This document shows positions 52,891 to 61,819 of a DNA stretch of 64,000 nt, piece after piece; the first letter of the stretch is position 1; every line of letters starts with the position of its first letter. The stretch spans positions 62,001-126,000 of the forward strand of contig NZ_VDMR01000009.1 in NCBI RefSeq assembly GCF_006346315.1, written 5' to 3'. The stretch is from Nocardioides litoris. GTDB lineage: Bacteria; Actinomycetota; Actinomycetes; Propionibacteriales; Nocardioidaceae. The notes beneath the pieces were generated by a model. It had not been told where the DNA came from and searched no databases. It was given only the letters and a program-made list of their open reading frames with translations. The position numbers and the translations under genes were made by a program.

Positions 52891-53742
52891 TCACTCCGGG
52901 TGGGTCAGGACCTCGGCCCCGGAGGGCGTGACGACCAGCGTGTGCTCGAACTGGGCGCTCGGCCGGCCGTCGGCAGTCACGACCGTCCAGCCGTCGTCCC
53001 ACATCTCGATCTCGGCCGTGCCGAGGTTGAGCATCGGCTCGATGGTGAACGTCATCCCGACCTCGATGAGGTCGTCGTGGTCGGGGGAGTCGTAGTGCGG
53101 CACGACCAGCCCGGAGTGGAACGCCGTCGAGATGCCGTGGCCGGTGAACTCCCGCACCACGCCGTACCCGTGGCGCTTGGCGAACGACTCGATGACCCGG
53201 CCGATGACGTTGATGCGTCGACCCGGCTTGACGGCCTTGATCGCCCGGTCGAGGGCCTCGCGGGTGTGGTCGACCAGCTGCCGGGTGGCCGGATCGACCT
53301 CGCCGGCCAGGAAGGTGGCGTTGGTGTCGCCGTGCACGCCGTCGAGGAACGCGGTGACGTCGATGTTGACGATGTCGCCGTCCTCGACGACCCGGCTGTC
53401 GGGGATGCCGTGGCACACGACCTCGTTGACGCTCGAGCACAGCGACTTCGGGAAGCCGCGGTAGCCCAGCGTCGAGGGGTAGGCGCCGTGGTCGCAGAGG
53501 AAGTCGTGGCCGATCCGGTCGAGCTCGTCGGTCGTCACGCCCGGCTGCACGGCCGCGCCGACGAGCTCGCGGGCCTGCGCGGCCAGCCGCCCGGCGGCCC
53601 GCATCCTCGCGACGGTCTCGGCGGACTGCGCGGTCGGGCCGTCGTACGGCGCGGGGGCGGGCTGGTCGACGTACTCCGGACGCGGGACCCCGCGCGGGAC
53701 GGGACGGCGCGGAGACACCTCTCCGGGGGCGATGGCGGTCAC
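52891..53742 (-). CDS. map: Methionine aminopeptidase, type I
   Basis: 283 residues with GTG start 53742. Removes the initiator Met from new proteins. The five metal ligands are identifiable: Asp in VNIDVTAFLDG and HGDTNATF, His in TGHGISTAF, Glu in TIEPMLNLG and Glu in FEHTLVVTP. About 40 extra N-terminal residues, Pro-rich, as in other actinobacterial MetAP1c-like enzymes. The GTG is eight bases from the -10 TAGCCT, consistent with a leaderless mRNA. An upstream in-frame start at 53769 would overlap the divergent gene and is less likely. Confidence 0.95.
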   Translation of the reverse strand: MTAIAPGEVSPRRPVPRGVPRPEYVDQPAPAPYDGPTAQSAETVARMRAAGRLAAQARELVGAAVQPGVTTDELDRIGHDFLCDHGAYPSTLGYRGFPKSLCSSVNEVVCHGIPDSRVVEDGDIVNIDVTAFLDGVHGDTNATFLAGEVDPATRQLVDHTREALDRAIKAVKPGRRINVIGRVIESFAKRHGYGVVREFTGHGISTAFHSGLVVPHYDSPDHDDLIEVGMTFTIEPMLNLGTAEIEMWDDGWTVVTADGRPSAQFEHTLVVTPSGAEVLTHPE

Positions 53743-53750
53743 GGGGAACG

Positions 53751-53760
53751 AGGCTAGTTT
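53751..53760. promoter_or_regulatory. Bidirectional overlapping -10 elements (AGGCTAGTTT)
   Basis: Minus-strand TAGCCT (53756-53751) for map and plus-strand TAGTTT (53755-53760) for the small gene share the central TA. Start codons lie eight and seven bases downstream, so both genes can be leaderless. Only 25 bases separate the two start codons. Confidence 0.6.
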
Positions 53761-53767
53761 GACCCCC

Positions 53768-53959
53768 ATGGCCGATCAGGAGTGGTGGTACTGCATCAAG
53801 CACAGCCGGGTGGAGGGCCGCGACGGCTGCCCCAACAAGGACCGGCTCGGTCCCTACGCCACCGAGGCCGAGGCCGCCCGCGCGCTCGAGACCGCGCACG
53901 AGAAGAGCGAGGCCTGGGACCACGACCCGAAGTGGAACGACGACGAGCTCGAGGACTGA
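53768..53959 (+). CDS. Small conserved actinobacterial protein, SPOR-like
   Basis: 63 residues: WWYCIKHSRVEGRDGCPNKDRLGPYATEAEAARAL, then an acidic C-terminus. The WYCxKHxxVE and GPYxTxAEA pattern resembles short actinobacterial proteins encoded next to map and annotated as SPOR-domain proteins. ATG 53768, leaderless. Cytosolic; function unknown. Confidence 0.75.
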   Translation: MADQEWWYCIKHSRVEGRDGCPNKDRLGPYATEAEAARALETAHEKSEAWDHDPKWNDDELED

Positions 53960-54040
53960 GAGGGTCCAGCGCTGAACGCGTTCTCGCGGCGGCGGGTCGC
54001 CAAGCCCCCTCGGGCCACCGACTTCTGGCCCTTCGGCGGC

Positions 54041-54265
54041 ATGATCCTGATGGCCGCCGCCTTCTTCCTGTACGCCGCCAGCGGCACGATCGCGCCGTGG
54101 TGGGCGGTGGTGGTGCTGCTGGTGGTGTGGCTCGGGTTCTTCGTCGTGGCCTGTCGGTGGTGGTCCACCCGCCCGCGCGGCATCACGGTGCTGGCGGTCG
54201 GCGCCATCGCGCTGTGGTTCGTGGTGCTCGTCGCCGGCGGGGCGTGGCTGGGCTGGGAGGCGTAG
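54041..54265 (+). CDS. Small membrane protein
   Basis: 74 residues, two to three helices (MILMAAAFFLYAASG; VVVLLVVWLGFFVVACRWW; ITVLAVGAIALWFVVLVAGG). The same frame is open upstream to the stop of the previous gene and encodes a natural-looking basic segment (NAFSRRRVAKPPRATDFWPF) but no ATG or GTG; a CTG at 53972 is the only possible upstream start. The annotated start is the first conventional one. No known family. Confidence 0.5.
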   Translation: MILMAAAFFLYAASGTIAPWWAVVVLLVVWLGFFVVACRWWSTRPRGITVLAVGAIALWFVVLVAGGAWLGWEA

Positions 54266-54290
54266 CCATCCTGCGTGGTGGGTGACGGAG

Positions 54291-54770
54291 GTGGGTCGGG
54301 TGGCCGCGCGCGTGGCAGGCCGCGTCTCGGCGTCAAGGACGCTCGCTGCGCTCGCGCCGCTGCGCGGCGGCCTCCGGCCGTCCTTGACCCCGAGCCTCGC
54401 GCGGCCCGCCGTCCTGCGCGCTGTCGGCGACGCCTCGTGTCCCGTGCCCGGCGCGCCGCCGCTGGCGCGGCCACCCGCCCCACAGGTCACGCGTGACCCG
54501 CCGGCACCACTTCTGGCGGGGACCTCCCACCCCTGGGCGGTAACTCCCCGCCAGAAGTGGGAGATCGGCGTCAGGAGTGACATCAGTGTGACGGATGGGG
54601 CGGCCGCGCCAGCGGCGGCGCGGGCGGAGCCCGTGCCGTTGAGCGCGCCGTCAGTCGATCGGGCGAGGCTCCGGGTCAAGGACCGCGCAGCGGCCGGCGG
54701 AGCCGGCGCGAGCGCAGCGAGCGTCCTTGACGCGGAGACCCGATCGACTACGCGCGCGGCCGCCCACACC
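54291..54770. repeat. Long structured dispersed repeat, copy 2
   Basis: 480 bases, same orientation and block order as 16390-16864. Central inverted repeat is longer here: CACTTCTGGCGGGGA/TCCCCGCCAGAAGTG (54508-54522 and 54545-54559). Relative to copy 1, the third pair from the outside is T-A instead of C-G: both sides changed together. Located between two convergent genes. Confidence 0.85.
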
Positions 54771-54785
54771 GACCACGGAGTGACA

Positions 54786-55967
54786 TCAGCCCCGCGGGCG
54801 CACCAGCAGGATCCGCCCCTGGCCGTCGGCGCCGTCGGTGGCGACGAGCACGTCGCCGTTGCGGCGCTGGGTGACGGTGCGCAGGCGCCCGAAGTCGCCG
54901 TCGAGCTCGGCGGGGCGGGTGGTGGACCGGAGACCGCCCTTGCCGCCGAACTTCATCACCACGAGCCGCTCGCCGCCGAGCGCCGCGACCCACAGGCCGC
55001 CGGCGTAGGAGCCCCACTGGCGGCCGTAGACGAAGGTGGCGCCGGAGGTGGCGATGGTGGGCCGGCCGGAGCGCCACTTGGCGGCGATCTGCTTGCCGGG
55101 CAGGCGCTGGTCGGTCATCGGGACGGACTCGTCGTAGCCCGGGACGGGCTGCCACCCGTAGTCGCCGCCGCGGCGGAGCAGGTTGACCTCGTCGTCGCGG
55201 TAGGAGCCGTGCTCGACCGACCAGAGGGTGCCGTCGCGGCGCTGGGCCAGGCCCTGGACGTTGCGGTGGCCGTAGGTGGTGACGTAGCGCTTGGTGCGGT
55301 TGGCGGCCTTGCGGAACGGGTTGGTGCGCCAGGGCTTGCCGGTGAAGCGGTCGAGCCGCAGCGTCTTGCCACCGAGCGAGCGCAGGTTGCGCGGGTTGGT
55401 GCCGACGGCGGCGTCCCCGGTGCCGACGACCAGCGAGCCGTCGCGGGCGATGAGGAGGCGGCAACCCCCGTGGCGGCCGCTGGTGGTGGGCAGGCCGCGC
55501 AGCAGCGTGCGGCGCTGGGTGGCGCGCCGCTCGGCCCCGTCGAGGGTCCAGGAGATGACCCGGACGTCGTGGCCGCCGCCCGCCTTGCGCCACCCGCTGC
55601 AGGTGTAGAAGCGCCGGTTCTGCCCGAACGCCGGGTCGACGGCCAGGCCCATGAGGCCGGTCTCGCCGGAGGTCCAGATGCGACCGGTGGGGAACGCGAT
55701 GGTGCGCTTGGCGCCGTCGGGGCGGCTCAGCGTCAGCCGCGCGGGCTGGCGCTCGGTCACCAGCAGCGACCCGCTCGGCAGCTCCTGGACGTCCCACGGG
55801 TGGCTCAGGCCCGCCACCCGCGTGGTGACCTGCAGGGCGGGCCGGGCGGCCCGCTCGGACGCGCGGTCACGGTCGGCACCCCGCTCGGGAGCGGCCCCCG
55901 CCGGCACGGCGGGGGAGAGCAGGGCCAGGGCGGCGGCGAGGGCGACGGCGGCACGGGCGGGGCGCAT
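54786..55967 (-). CDS. PQQ-dependent sugar (aldose) dehydrogenase-like secreted protein
   Basis: 393 residues. Signal peptide (RPARAAVALAAALALLSP, cleavage near PAGAAPE). Six-bladed propeller of the glucose/sorbosone dehydrogenase (GDH-B/Asd) family: GLSHPWDVQELPSGSLLVTE, GETGLMGLAVDPAFGQNRRF, TTYGHRNVQGLAQRRDG, WSVEHGSYRDDEVNLL. The His in GRHGGCRL would be near the catalytic position. PQQ is not made by genes in this window. ATG 55967; GTG nine bases upstream is an alternative. Confidence 0.87.
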   Translation of the reverse strand: MRPARAAVALAAALALLSPAVPAGAAPERGADRDRASERAARPALQVTTRVAGLSHPWDVQELPSGSLLVTERQPARLTLSRPDGAKRTIAFPTGRIWTSGETGLMGLAVDPAFGQNRRFYTCSGWRKAGGGHDVRVISWTLDGAERRATQRRTLLRGLPTTSGRHGGCRLLIARDGSLVVGTGDAAVGTNPRNLRSLGGKTLRLDRFTGKPWRTNPFRKAANRTKRYVTTYGHRNVQGLAQRRDGTLWSVEHGSYRDDEVNLLRRGGDYGWQPVPGYDESVPMTDQRLPGKQIAAKWRSGRPTIATSGATFVYGRQWGSYAGGLWVAALGGERLVVMKFGGKGGLRSTTRPAELDGDFGRLRTVTQRRNGDVLVATDGADGQGRILLVRPRG

Positions 55968-55999
55968 GGCAGGCACCGTACGCCGCGCCACCGACAACC

Positions 56000-57310
56000 T
56001 CATCCCCCCACGCGGCCCCGGGCGAGCGCAGCCCAGGTGGCGCCGGTGACGACGCCCGTGGCGGGCTGGCCGGTGCGGAGCTGCCAGGTGCGGACCCAGC
56101 GGGTCGTCGAGGCGCGCAGCACGCCGTCGACGCGCACGTCGGCCGCGGTGGCGACGTTGAGCGTGCGCTGCAGGCGACGCACGTCGTGTCCGACCGAGCC
56201 CTCCTTCAGGAGCGGCCGGGAGCCCGTGGCCAGCAGTGCGGTCCAGGTGCGGCGGTCGAGGCGGCCGGTGGCCTTGGTGCCGCGGGCGCGCTGGAGCTTC
56301 TTGACCGCCGTGACGACGGGCTTGTCGTAGCGCCCGTCGAGCGGGCCGCGGTAGCGCTTCGACTGCTTGAGCAGGCACTGCGCCACCCGCACGACGTCAC
56401 CCTTGCGGCCCGGCCGCAGGGCGGGGTAGTCGGTGCGGTCCAGGCGCACCCCGCCGCAGGCCTTGCGCTCCTTCGGGGCCACCGAGCCGCCGCCGACCTC
56501 GAGGAAGCTGCGGTCGATGGCCAGCGTCACGCCGCCGTACGTCGCCCGCGTGTCGAGCTGGTACTGGTGGATCCGCTGCCCGCGCCAGCTCGTCGAGCGC
56601 ACCTTGCCGGGCTTGACGACGGCGTCGGCGCGGCCGTTGGCCCAGGCGAACCAGACCTGGTCGGGCATGACGTAGGACCCGCGCGAGACGGTGTCGGCGT
56701 AGTCGAGGGAGTGGATCGCGGCGTCGACGTTGGAGTAGACGCCGGAGCGGTAGCCGAGCTGCCGGACGCGGATCGTCCAGCCGGACAGGAACCGCAGCGC
56801 GGAGCGCCGGCAGTCGTCGGCCCCGACGTCGTGGTCCTCCAGGTCGTACCAGAGGGTGCTGCCGGCGGCGATGCCCAGCGCCCGGGCGCGCACCACGGCC
56901 GCGGTGGCCTCGGCCGCGCCCTGGCGGCCCGCGGCGGCGTACGACGACGCGGGGTCGGGGTCGATGCGGTCGGCGTAGGTGGTGCAGGACGCCTGGGGGC
57001 CGACCCAGATCGGCAGCAGCTTCCACCCGGCCGAGGTCTGGCGGGCGACCCAGCGGGCGTCGAGGTGGGGCTGCTCGGCCGCGCAGGCCATCGACGAGCC
57101 GCCGATGTAGATGCCGGCGCCCCAGAACGGCGAGGTGGTCAGCCACGCGTCCATCTGCTGCTGGGTGGGCGCGCAGCGGGCGTCGAAGGCGTAGCCCGTG
57201 AACGCACCGGGCGTGGGTCGGCCGGCGGCGGTGGCGGGGGACACCCCGGCGAGCAGGACGCCCGCGACGAGGGTGGCCAGGGCCACGAGGGCAGCAGTGG
57301 GACGGGGCAT
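56000..57310 (-). CDS. Secreted DUF1906 (glycoside-hydrolase-like) protein with peptidoglycan-binding domains
   Basis: 436 residues. Signal peptide (AALVALATLVAGVLLAGVSPATA). Residues about 35-260 are DUF1906/GH25-like: FTGYAFDARCAPTQQQMDAWL, GAGIYIGG, GSTLWYDLEDHD and YRSGVYSNVDAAIHSL, with the DLED acids as likely catalytic residues. C-terminal part has two PG_binding_1 repeats (KPVVTAVKKLQRARGTKATG; VGHDVRRLQRTLNVA). A cell-wall-associated hydrolase is predicted. Confidence 0.88.
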   Translation of the reverse strand: MPRPTAALVALATLVAGVLLAGVSPATAAGRPTPGAFTGYAFDARCAPTQQQMDAWLTTSPFWGAGIYIGGSSMACAAEQPHLDARWVARQTSAGWKLLPIWVGPQASCTTYADRIDPDPASSYAAAGRQGAAEATAAVVRARALGIAAGSTLWYDLEDHDVGADDCRRSALRFLSGWTIRVRQLGYRSGVYSNVDAAIHSLDYADTVSRGSYVMPDQVWFAWANGRADAVVKPGKVRSTSWRGQRIHQYQLDTRATYGGVTLAIDRSFLEVGGGSVAPKERKACGGVRLDRTDYPALRPGRKGDVVRVAQCLLKQSKRYRGPLDGRYDKPVVTAVKKLQRARGTKATGRLDRRTWTALLATGSRPLLKEGSVGHDVRRLQRTLNVATAADVRVDGVLRASTTRWVRTWQLRTGQPATGVVTGATWAALARGRVGG

Positions 57311-57406
57311 GGGTCCTCCGGGTCGGGCAGCCCGAGCCGGCCGCGGCGCTCAACCTAGCCCACCACGACCTGCCCATGACCTTCGTCAGGGGTCGGCGGT
57401 CGGGGG

Positions 57407-58897
57407 TCAGGAGGGCGAGCAGCGCCGCACGAAGTCGGCGAGGTCCTGGCTCTGCTGCAGCCGGGAGGGCTCGTGGACGTACATCATGTGGCCGGCCTCG
57501 TAGTAGACGTGCTCGATGTTGGCCCGCAGCTCCGGCGGCAGGTGGAGGTGGGCGATGACGTCCTCGGCGGCGTGGTGGGGCGTCGCACCGTCGAAGTAGC
57601 CGTAGGCGACCTGGACCCTCAGGTGCGGGTTGGTGCGCATCGCCCGCTCCAGGAGCGGGCTGACGTCGATGGGCCGGCCCTCGAAGTCCTTGAACGACCA
57701 GGGGTGCACGCGTGAGCTGATCTGCTCGTAGGGCAGGTCGTTGTGGTAGCCGAGCTCGTGGCGCAGGTAGTGGTTGAGCGCGGTGGAGTAGGGCCCGCTG
57801 ATGGCGTCCATCGACGGGTCGGCGTCCATGTGCTCGGCGATGCCGCTGGCTGCGGGGCCGGTGAACCGGCCGTCGATGCGGCCGACCGTCAGGCGCCGGT
57901 CGCGCAGCAGCTCGCCGAAGAACCGCCAGTGCTCGATGCGCAGGTCGGCCCGGTCGACGTACTCCTCGGACAGGCCGGTCAGCGAGGCGAGCGTGCGCAC
58001 GGCGGTCGCGCGCTCCTTGGCCGTGAGCCGGTCGCCCTGGGAGAGCACCCAGCGGTAGTCGCGGGCGGCGTACTCCTCGGCGTCGGCCATCGCCCGGCGC
58101 AGCGTCTTGCGACCCAGCAGCCCGTGGTGCTGCGCGATGGCGGCGTACGTCGGCAGGTAGAGCGCGTGGGCGCGGTCGTTGCGCTGGTGGTCGAAGTCGA
58201 TCGAGGACAGGTCCAGGACGCTGGAGACCAGCACCAGGCCGTTGACGTACATGCCGTAGCGGGTCTGCAGCTTCTCGGCGAGCGCAGCCGCGCGCAGGGT
58301 GCCGTAGGACTCGCCGAGCAGCAGCTTGGGCGAGAGCCACCGCTCGTGCCGGGTGGTCCAGAGCCGGATCAGCTCGGCCATGGAGTCGATGTCGCCCTGG
58401 TAGCCGTGGAACGGCTCGGCCTTGCTGCCCTCGACGACGCGGGAGTAGCCGGTGGAGACCGGGTCGATGAGCACCAGGTCGCTCTCGGCGAGCAGCGTCT
58501 CGGTGTTGTCGGCCAACGCGTACGGCGGCGGCAGCAACGCCCCCGCGTCGCCCATCACGACCCGGCGCGGGCCGAGGAGCCCGAGGTGCAGCCAGACGCT
58601 CGAGCTGCCCGGGCCGCCGTTGAAGGCGAACGTCACCGGTCGCCTGTCGGCCCCCGTCGCGCCGTCGGGCCGGTCGACGACGTACGACGTGATCGAGACC
58701 TCGGCCTTGGGCTGGTGGCCGACGAACGTGCCGTCCTCCCACACCTCCTCGCGCAGCACGACGCGGCCCGTGGTCGCGGTGTAGTCGAGGGTGCGCCGAC
58801 CCAGGCGCAGGGAGTGCCGGGTGGTGACGAGGTCGTCGGTCGGCGGGGCCTTCTCGGCGTGCGTCTCGGTGGCCTTCTGCGGGGGCTCGTCGGGCAT
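57407..58897 (-). CDS. Serine carboxypeptidase, S10 family
   Basis: 496 residues, cytosolic-looking (charged N-terminus, no signal). Oxyanion region NGGPGSSSVW, nucleophile GESYGTLRA, Asp in YGYFDGATPHHAAED and His in YYEAGHMMYVHE complete the S10 triad. Bacterial S10 proteins are large exo- or acyl-peptidases of unclear role. ATG 58897. Confidence 0.93.
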   Translation of the reverse strand: MPDEPPQKATETHAEKAPPTDDLVTTRHSLRLGRRTLDYTATTGRVVLREEVWEDGTFVGHQPKAEVSITSYVVDRPDGATGADRRPVTFAFNGGPGSSSVWLHLGLLGPRRVVMGDAGALLPPPYALADNTETLLAESDLVLIDPVSTGYSRVVEGSKAEPFHGYQGDIDSMAELIRLWTTRHERWLSPKLLLGESYGTLRAAALAEKLQTRYGMYVNGLVLVSSVLDLSSIDFDHQRNDRAHALYLPTYAAIAQHHGLLGRKTLRRAMADAEEYAARDYRWVLSQGDRLTAKERATAVRTLASLTGLSEEYVDRADLRIEHWRFFGELLRDRRLTVGRIDGRFTGPAASGIAEHMDADPSMDAISGPYSTALNHYLRHELGYHNDLPYEQISSRVHPWSFKDFEGRPIDVSPLLERAMRTNPHLRVQVAYGYFDGATPHHAAEDVIAHLHLPPELRANIEHVYYEAGHMMYVHEPSRLQQSQDLADFVRRCSPS

Positions 58898-59010
58898 CCG
58901 ACCACCCTAAAGGCGAAGGCGGGAACAACCCCGTGGCTGGCAAGGTTGCGCCTGCCCGGCCACTTCCGGTCGATCGCTTCCCCACCGCCCGTCAGACCGA
59001 AGGACCACCG

Positions 59011-59457
59011 ATGACGCTCACCGCAGGCAACGACCGTCTCACCGTCCTCGAGGGCCGCCTCGTCGCCCTCCGGGCCGAGCGTGACCAGGCCCTGGCCGAG
59101 ACCCGTGCGGAGGCCGTCGGCGACGTCGTCGACCGGGCCACCAACGTGGAGGCCAGCATCCGCCAGGCCATCCTCGAGGAGCGCATCGCGGCGCTCGAGC
59201 TCGAGATCGCCGCGGCCCAGCGCCACGAGCACGTCGACGGCGTCGTCTCGGTCGGCGACACCGTCTCGCTCGACTTCGGCGACGGGCCCGAGTCCTTCAC
59301 CATCGGCTCGGTCGAGCAGGCCGTCGCCGGCCTCGAGACCATCACCCCCACCAGCGCCCTCGGTCGCGCCATCATCGGTGCCACTGTCGGCGAGACCGTC
59401 AGCTACTCGCCCCGCAAGGGCGTCACCCTCAGCGCGAAGATCCTCGAGACCGCGTAG
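59011..59457 (+). CDS. GreA/GreB-family transcription factor-like protein
   Basis: 148 residues. A short N-terminal coiled coil (about 5-75, with acidic GDVVDRATNVEAS at the tip) and a C-terminal FKBP-like domain (VGDTVSLDFGDGPESFTIGSV; ALGRAIIGATVGETVSYSPRKG). Gre factors enter the RNA polymerase secondary channel. The acidic tip is not the classic GreA sequence, so it may be a Gre-like modulator, as actinobacteria carry several. ATG 59011 preceded by AAGGA. It is not part of an operon. Confidence 0.85.
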   Translation: MTLTAGNDRLTVLEGRLVALRAERDQALAETRAEAVGDVVDRATNVEASIRQAILEERIAALELEIAAAQRHEHVDGVVSVGDTVSLDFGDGPESFTIGSVEQAVAGLETITPTSALGRAIIGATVGETVSYSPRKGVTLSAKILETA

Positions 59458-59646
59458 TCGGTCCCGCGGCGGCGGTGGTCGGCGCCCGGGGCCGTCGGTC
59501 GGGTCGGGGCGCGTCGAGGTGCGTGGTGCCGACGGCGTGACCGACCGCAGGGTCAAGCCTGGCTGGGCGCCGTCGGCGCCGCGCGCCCAGCGCACCGGCA
59601 CGACCAGACGAGCCTCGGGCCCGCCGCCGTCCGCGGGACCAATGAA

Positions 59647-60522
59647 TCAGAACGTGTGCTCGGACCCCGGGAACGTGCCGCCCTTGACGTCGGCGTCGAA
59701 CGCCCGGGCGGCGTCGAGCAGGACGGCGTGCAGGTCGGCGTACTGCTTGACGAAGCGGGCCATCTTGCCGGTGCGCAGGCCGAAGGCGTCCTGCCAGACC
59801 AGCACCTGGCCGTCGCAGCCGGGGCCGGCGCCGATGCCGATGGTCGGGATCGCGAGCTCGGCGGTGACGTGCGCGGCGACGTCGCCGGGCACCATCTCCA
59901 TCACGATCGCGAACGCGCCGGCGTCCTGCATGGCGCGGGCGTCGCGCAGCACCCGGTCGGCGGCGTCGCCGCGGCCCTGCACGCGGTAGCCGCCGAGGGC
60001 GTGCTCGCTCTGGGGCGTGAAGCCGATGTGGGCCATGACGGGCACGCCGTTGGTCGTGAGCTTCTCGACCTGCGGGGCGACCTCGTCGCCGCCCTCGAGC
60101 TTGACCGCGTGAGCACCGGCCTCCTTCATGAACCGCACGGCGGTGTGGAAGGCCTGCTCCGGCGAGGCCTGGTAGCTGCCGAACGGCAGGTCGGCCACGA
60201 CGAGGGCGCGGCGGGTGGCCCGGGCGACCGCGCGCGCCAGCGGCAGCAGCTCGTCGACCGTGACCGGGATCGTGGACTCGTAGCCCAGCACGTTGTTGGC
60301 GGCGGAGTCGCCGACCAGGAACACGTCGACGCCGGCCTCGTCGAAGACCTGGGCGGTGTACATGTCGTAGGCCGTGAGCATGGAGAGCTTCTCCCCGCGC
60401 TCCTTCAGCTCCCGCAGGTGGTGGGTGCGGACCCGCTTGCGCGGGGCGGCCGGGGTCGCGGCCGGGCCGGCGCCGTACGGCGCGGTCTCCTCGGGCGACG
60501 AGGGCGTGCTCGGGTTGCTCAC
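59647..60522 (-). CDS. panB: 3-methyl-2-oxobutanoate hydroxymethyltransferase
   Basis: 291 residues. First committed step of pantothenate synthesis: ketoisovalerate to ketopantoate with 5,10-methylenetetrahydrofolate. Signature MLTAYDMYTAQVFDEAGVDV, VGDSAANNVLGYEST (metal-binding Asp), MAHIGFTPQSEHALGGY and IGAGPGCDGQVLVWQD. A 25-residue Ala/Pro-rich N-terminus precedes the core. GTG start at 60522. No panC or panD nearby. Confidence 0.97.
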   Translation of the reverse strand: MSNPSTPSSPEETAPYGAGPAATPAAPRKRVRTHHLRELKERGEKLSMLTAYDMYTAQVFDEAGVDVFLVGDSAANNVLGYESTIPVTVDELLPLARAVARATRRALVVADLPFGSYQASPEQAFHTAVRFMKEAGAHAVKLEGGDEVAPQVEKLTTNGVPVMAHIGFTPQSEHALGGYRVQGRGDAADRVLRDARAMQDAGAFAIVMEMVPGDVAAHVTAELAIPTIGIGAGPGCDGQVLVWQDAFGLRTGKMARFVKQYADLHAVLLDAARAFDADVKGGTFPGSEHTF

Positions 60523-60619
60523 GACGGTCTCCGATCAGTCGTCTCGCAGCCTCCTGGTGAGGTCCACGGACCGAGCCCAGGCTAGGTGCGCGGGTCGGCG
60601 GCGGGCACTGTGTCGCTGG

Positions 60620-61777
60620 TCACGGCGCAGCCACGGGTCGACGCCCGGCGACGGACACGACCGCCAGGCAGACGGCCGCGACGGCCAGCGCCACCACGAG
60701 CGCCCCGACGTCGCCACCGATGGCCCCGAGCGCGTAGGGGAAGGCGAAGCCGAGGTAGGTCAGGGCGTAGAAGACCGCGACGGTCGCGCCGCGCTCGTCG
60801 GGCGCGGCGACCCGCTCGGTCTCGCGCAGGCCGGAGACGAGCACGCAGCCGTAGGCGCAGCCGAGCAGCGGGGCCGCGGCGAGGAGCCACCAGCGCACGT
60901 CGGTGACCAGGCCGACGACCCCGATGCCGCCCCCGAGGAGCGCCAGCGCGAGACCGACCTCGCCGGCCAGCAGCGGGCGGCGGTCGTCGAGGCGGCGGGC
61001 CAGGCCCTGCACGAGCACGCCCGACCCGAGGGTCACGCCCGACAGCACGCCCACGAAGGCCAGCGCACCCGACGTCGACCCGCCGACCTCGCCGGGCAGG
61101 TAGGCGATGGAGATCGCCGCGCAGCCGAACACCCACGGCGCCGACGGCGCGACCACGGTCAGGAACCGCCGGCCGCGGGTCACCGCCGGCACGCGCAGCA
61201 GCGGGCGCCGTACGGCGGGGACGGGCGCGGGGCCCGGCACCCGCGGCACCAGCAGCAGGCACACGACGCCGAGCACGACGTGCGGCACGTAGGGCACCTC
61301 GGTCGGGGCCGGGGCCCACTCGGCCACCAGCCCGGTGACGAACGGGCCGGCGCCGAAGCCCGCCGACAGCGCGATGGCCGCGCGGCGGGGTCCGGCGCCC
61401 GCGTCGCCCTCGGCCTCGGACAGCTCGGCCACCCACGCGGTGGCCGCGCTGAACACCACGCCGGAGCAGGCGCCCGCGAGCAGCCGGGCCGCCGCCAGGC
61501 CGGCGGTCGAGTCGTGCTCGACGAGCAGCAGCACGCTCGCCAGCGGTGACAGCGCGACGAACGGCAGGACGACGGCGCGCCGGCCCCACCGGTCGGACGC
61601 CGCGCCGCCGACGAGCAGCGCGGGGACCAGCCCGGCGGCGTACACGCCGAAGAGGAAGGCGCGGGTCTGCACCGACATGCCGAGCTCCTCGCGGTAGGCG
61701 ATGAGGATCGGCGTGAACTGGTTGGCGCCCCACCCCACGGCGAACATCGCCAGGGCCACCCGCTGCCACGACTTCAT
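60620..61777 (-). CDS. MFS transporter
   Basis: 385 residues, twelve predicted helices. A2-3 loop GGAASDRWGRRAVVL matches the MFS GxxxDRxGRR motif. Probable drug or metabolite exporter of the DHA-type; substrate not inferable. ATG 61777 (MKSWQRVALAMFAVGWG). Monocistronic-looking. Confidence 0.9.
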   Translation of the reverse strand: MKSWQRVALAMFAVGWGANQFTPILIAYREELGMSVQTRAFLFGVYAAGLVPALLVGGAASDRWGRRAVVLPFVALSPLASVLLLVEHDSTAGLAAARLLAGACSGVVFSAATAWVAELSEAEGDAGAGPRRAAIALSAGFGAGPFVTGLVAEWAPAPTEVPYVPHVVLGVVCLLLVPRVPGPAPVPAVRRPLLRVPAVTRGRRFLTVVAPSAPWVFGCAAISIAYLPGEVGGSTSGALAFVGVLSGVTLGSGVLVQGLARRLDDRRPLLAGEVGLALALLGGGIGVVGLVTDVRWWLLAAAPLLGCAYGCVLVSGLRETERVAAPDERGATVAVFYALTYLGFAFPYALGAIGGDVGALVVALAVAAVCLAVVSVAGRRPVAAP

Positions 61778-61819
61778 GGCCCGACCGTAGGGCCGGGCGG
61801 CGCCGTACGGGCTCCGGGG

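Noticed and set aside
52874..54769. Long minus-strand frame running through repeat copy 2
   Set aside because: Low-complexity Arg/Ala/Pro product; the corresponding frame in copy 1 diverges by frameshift, so the similarity reflects DNA, not protein.
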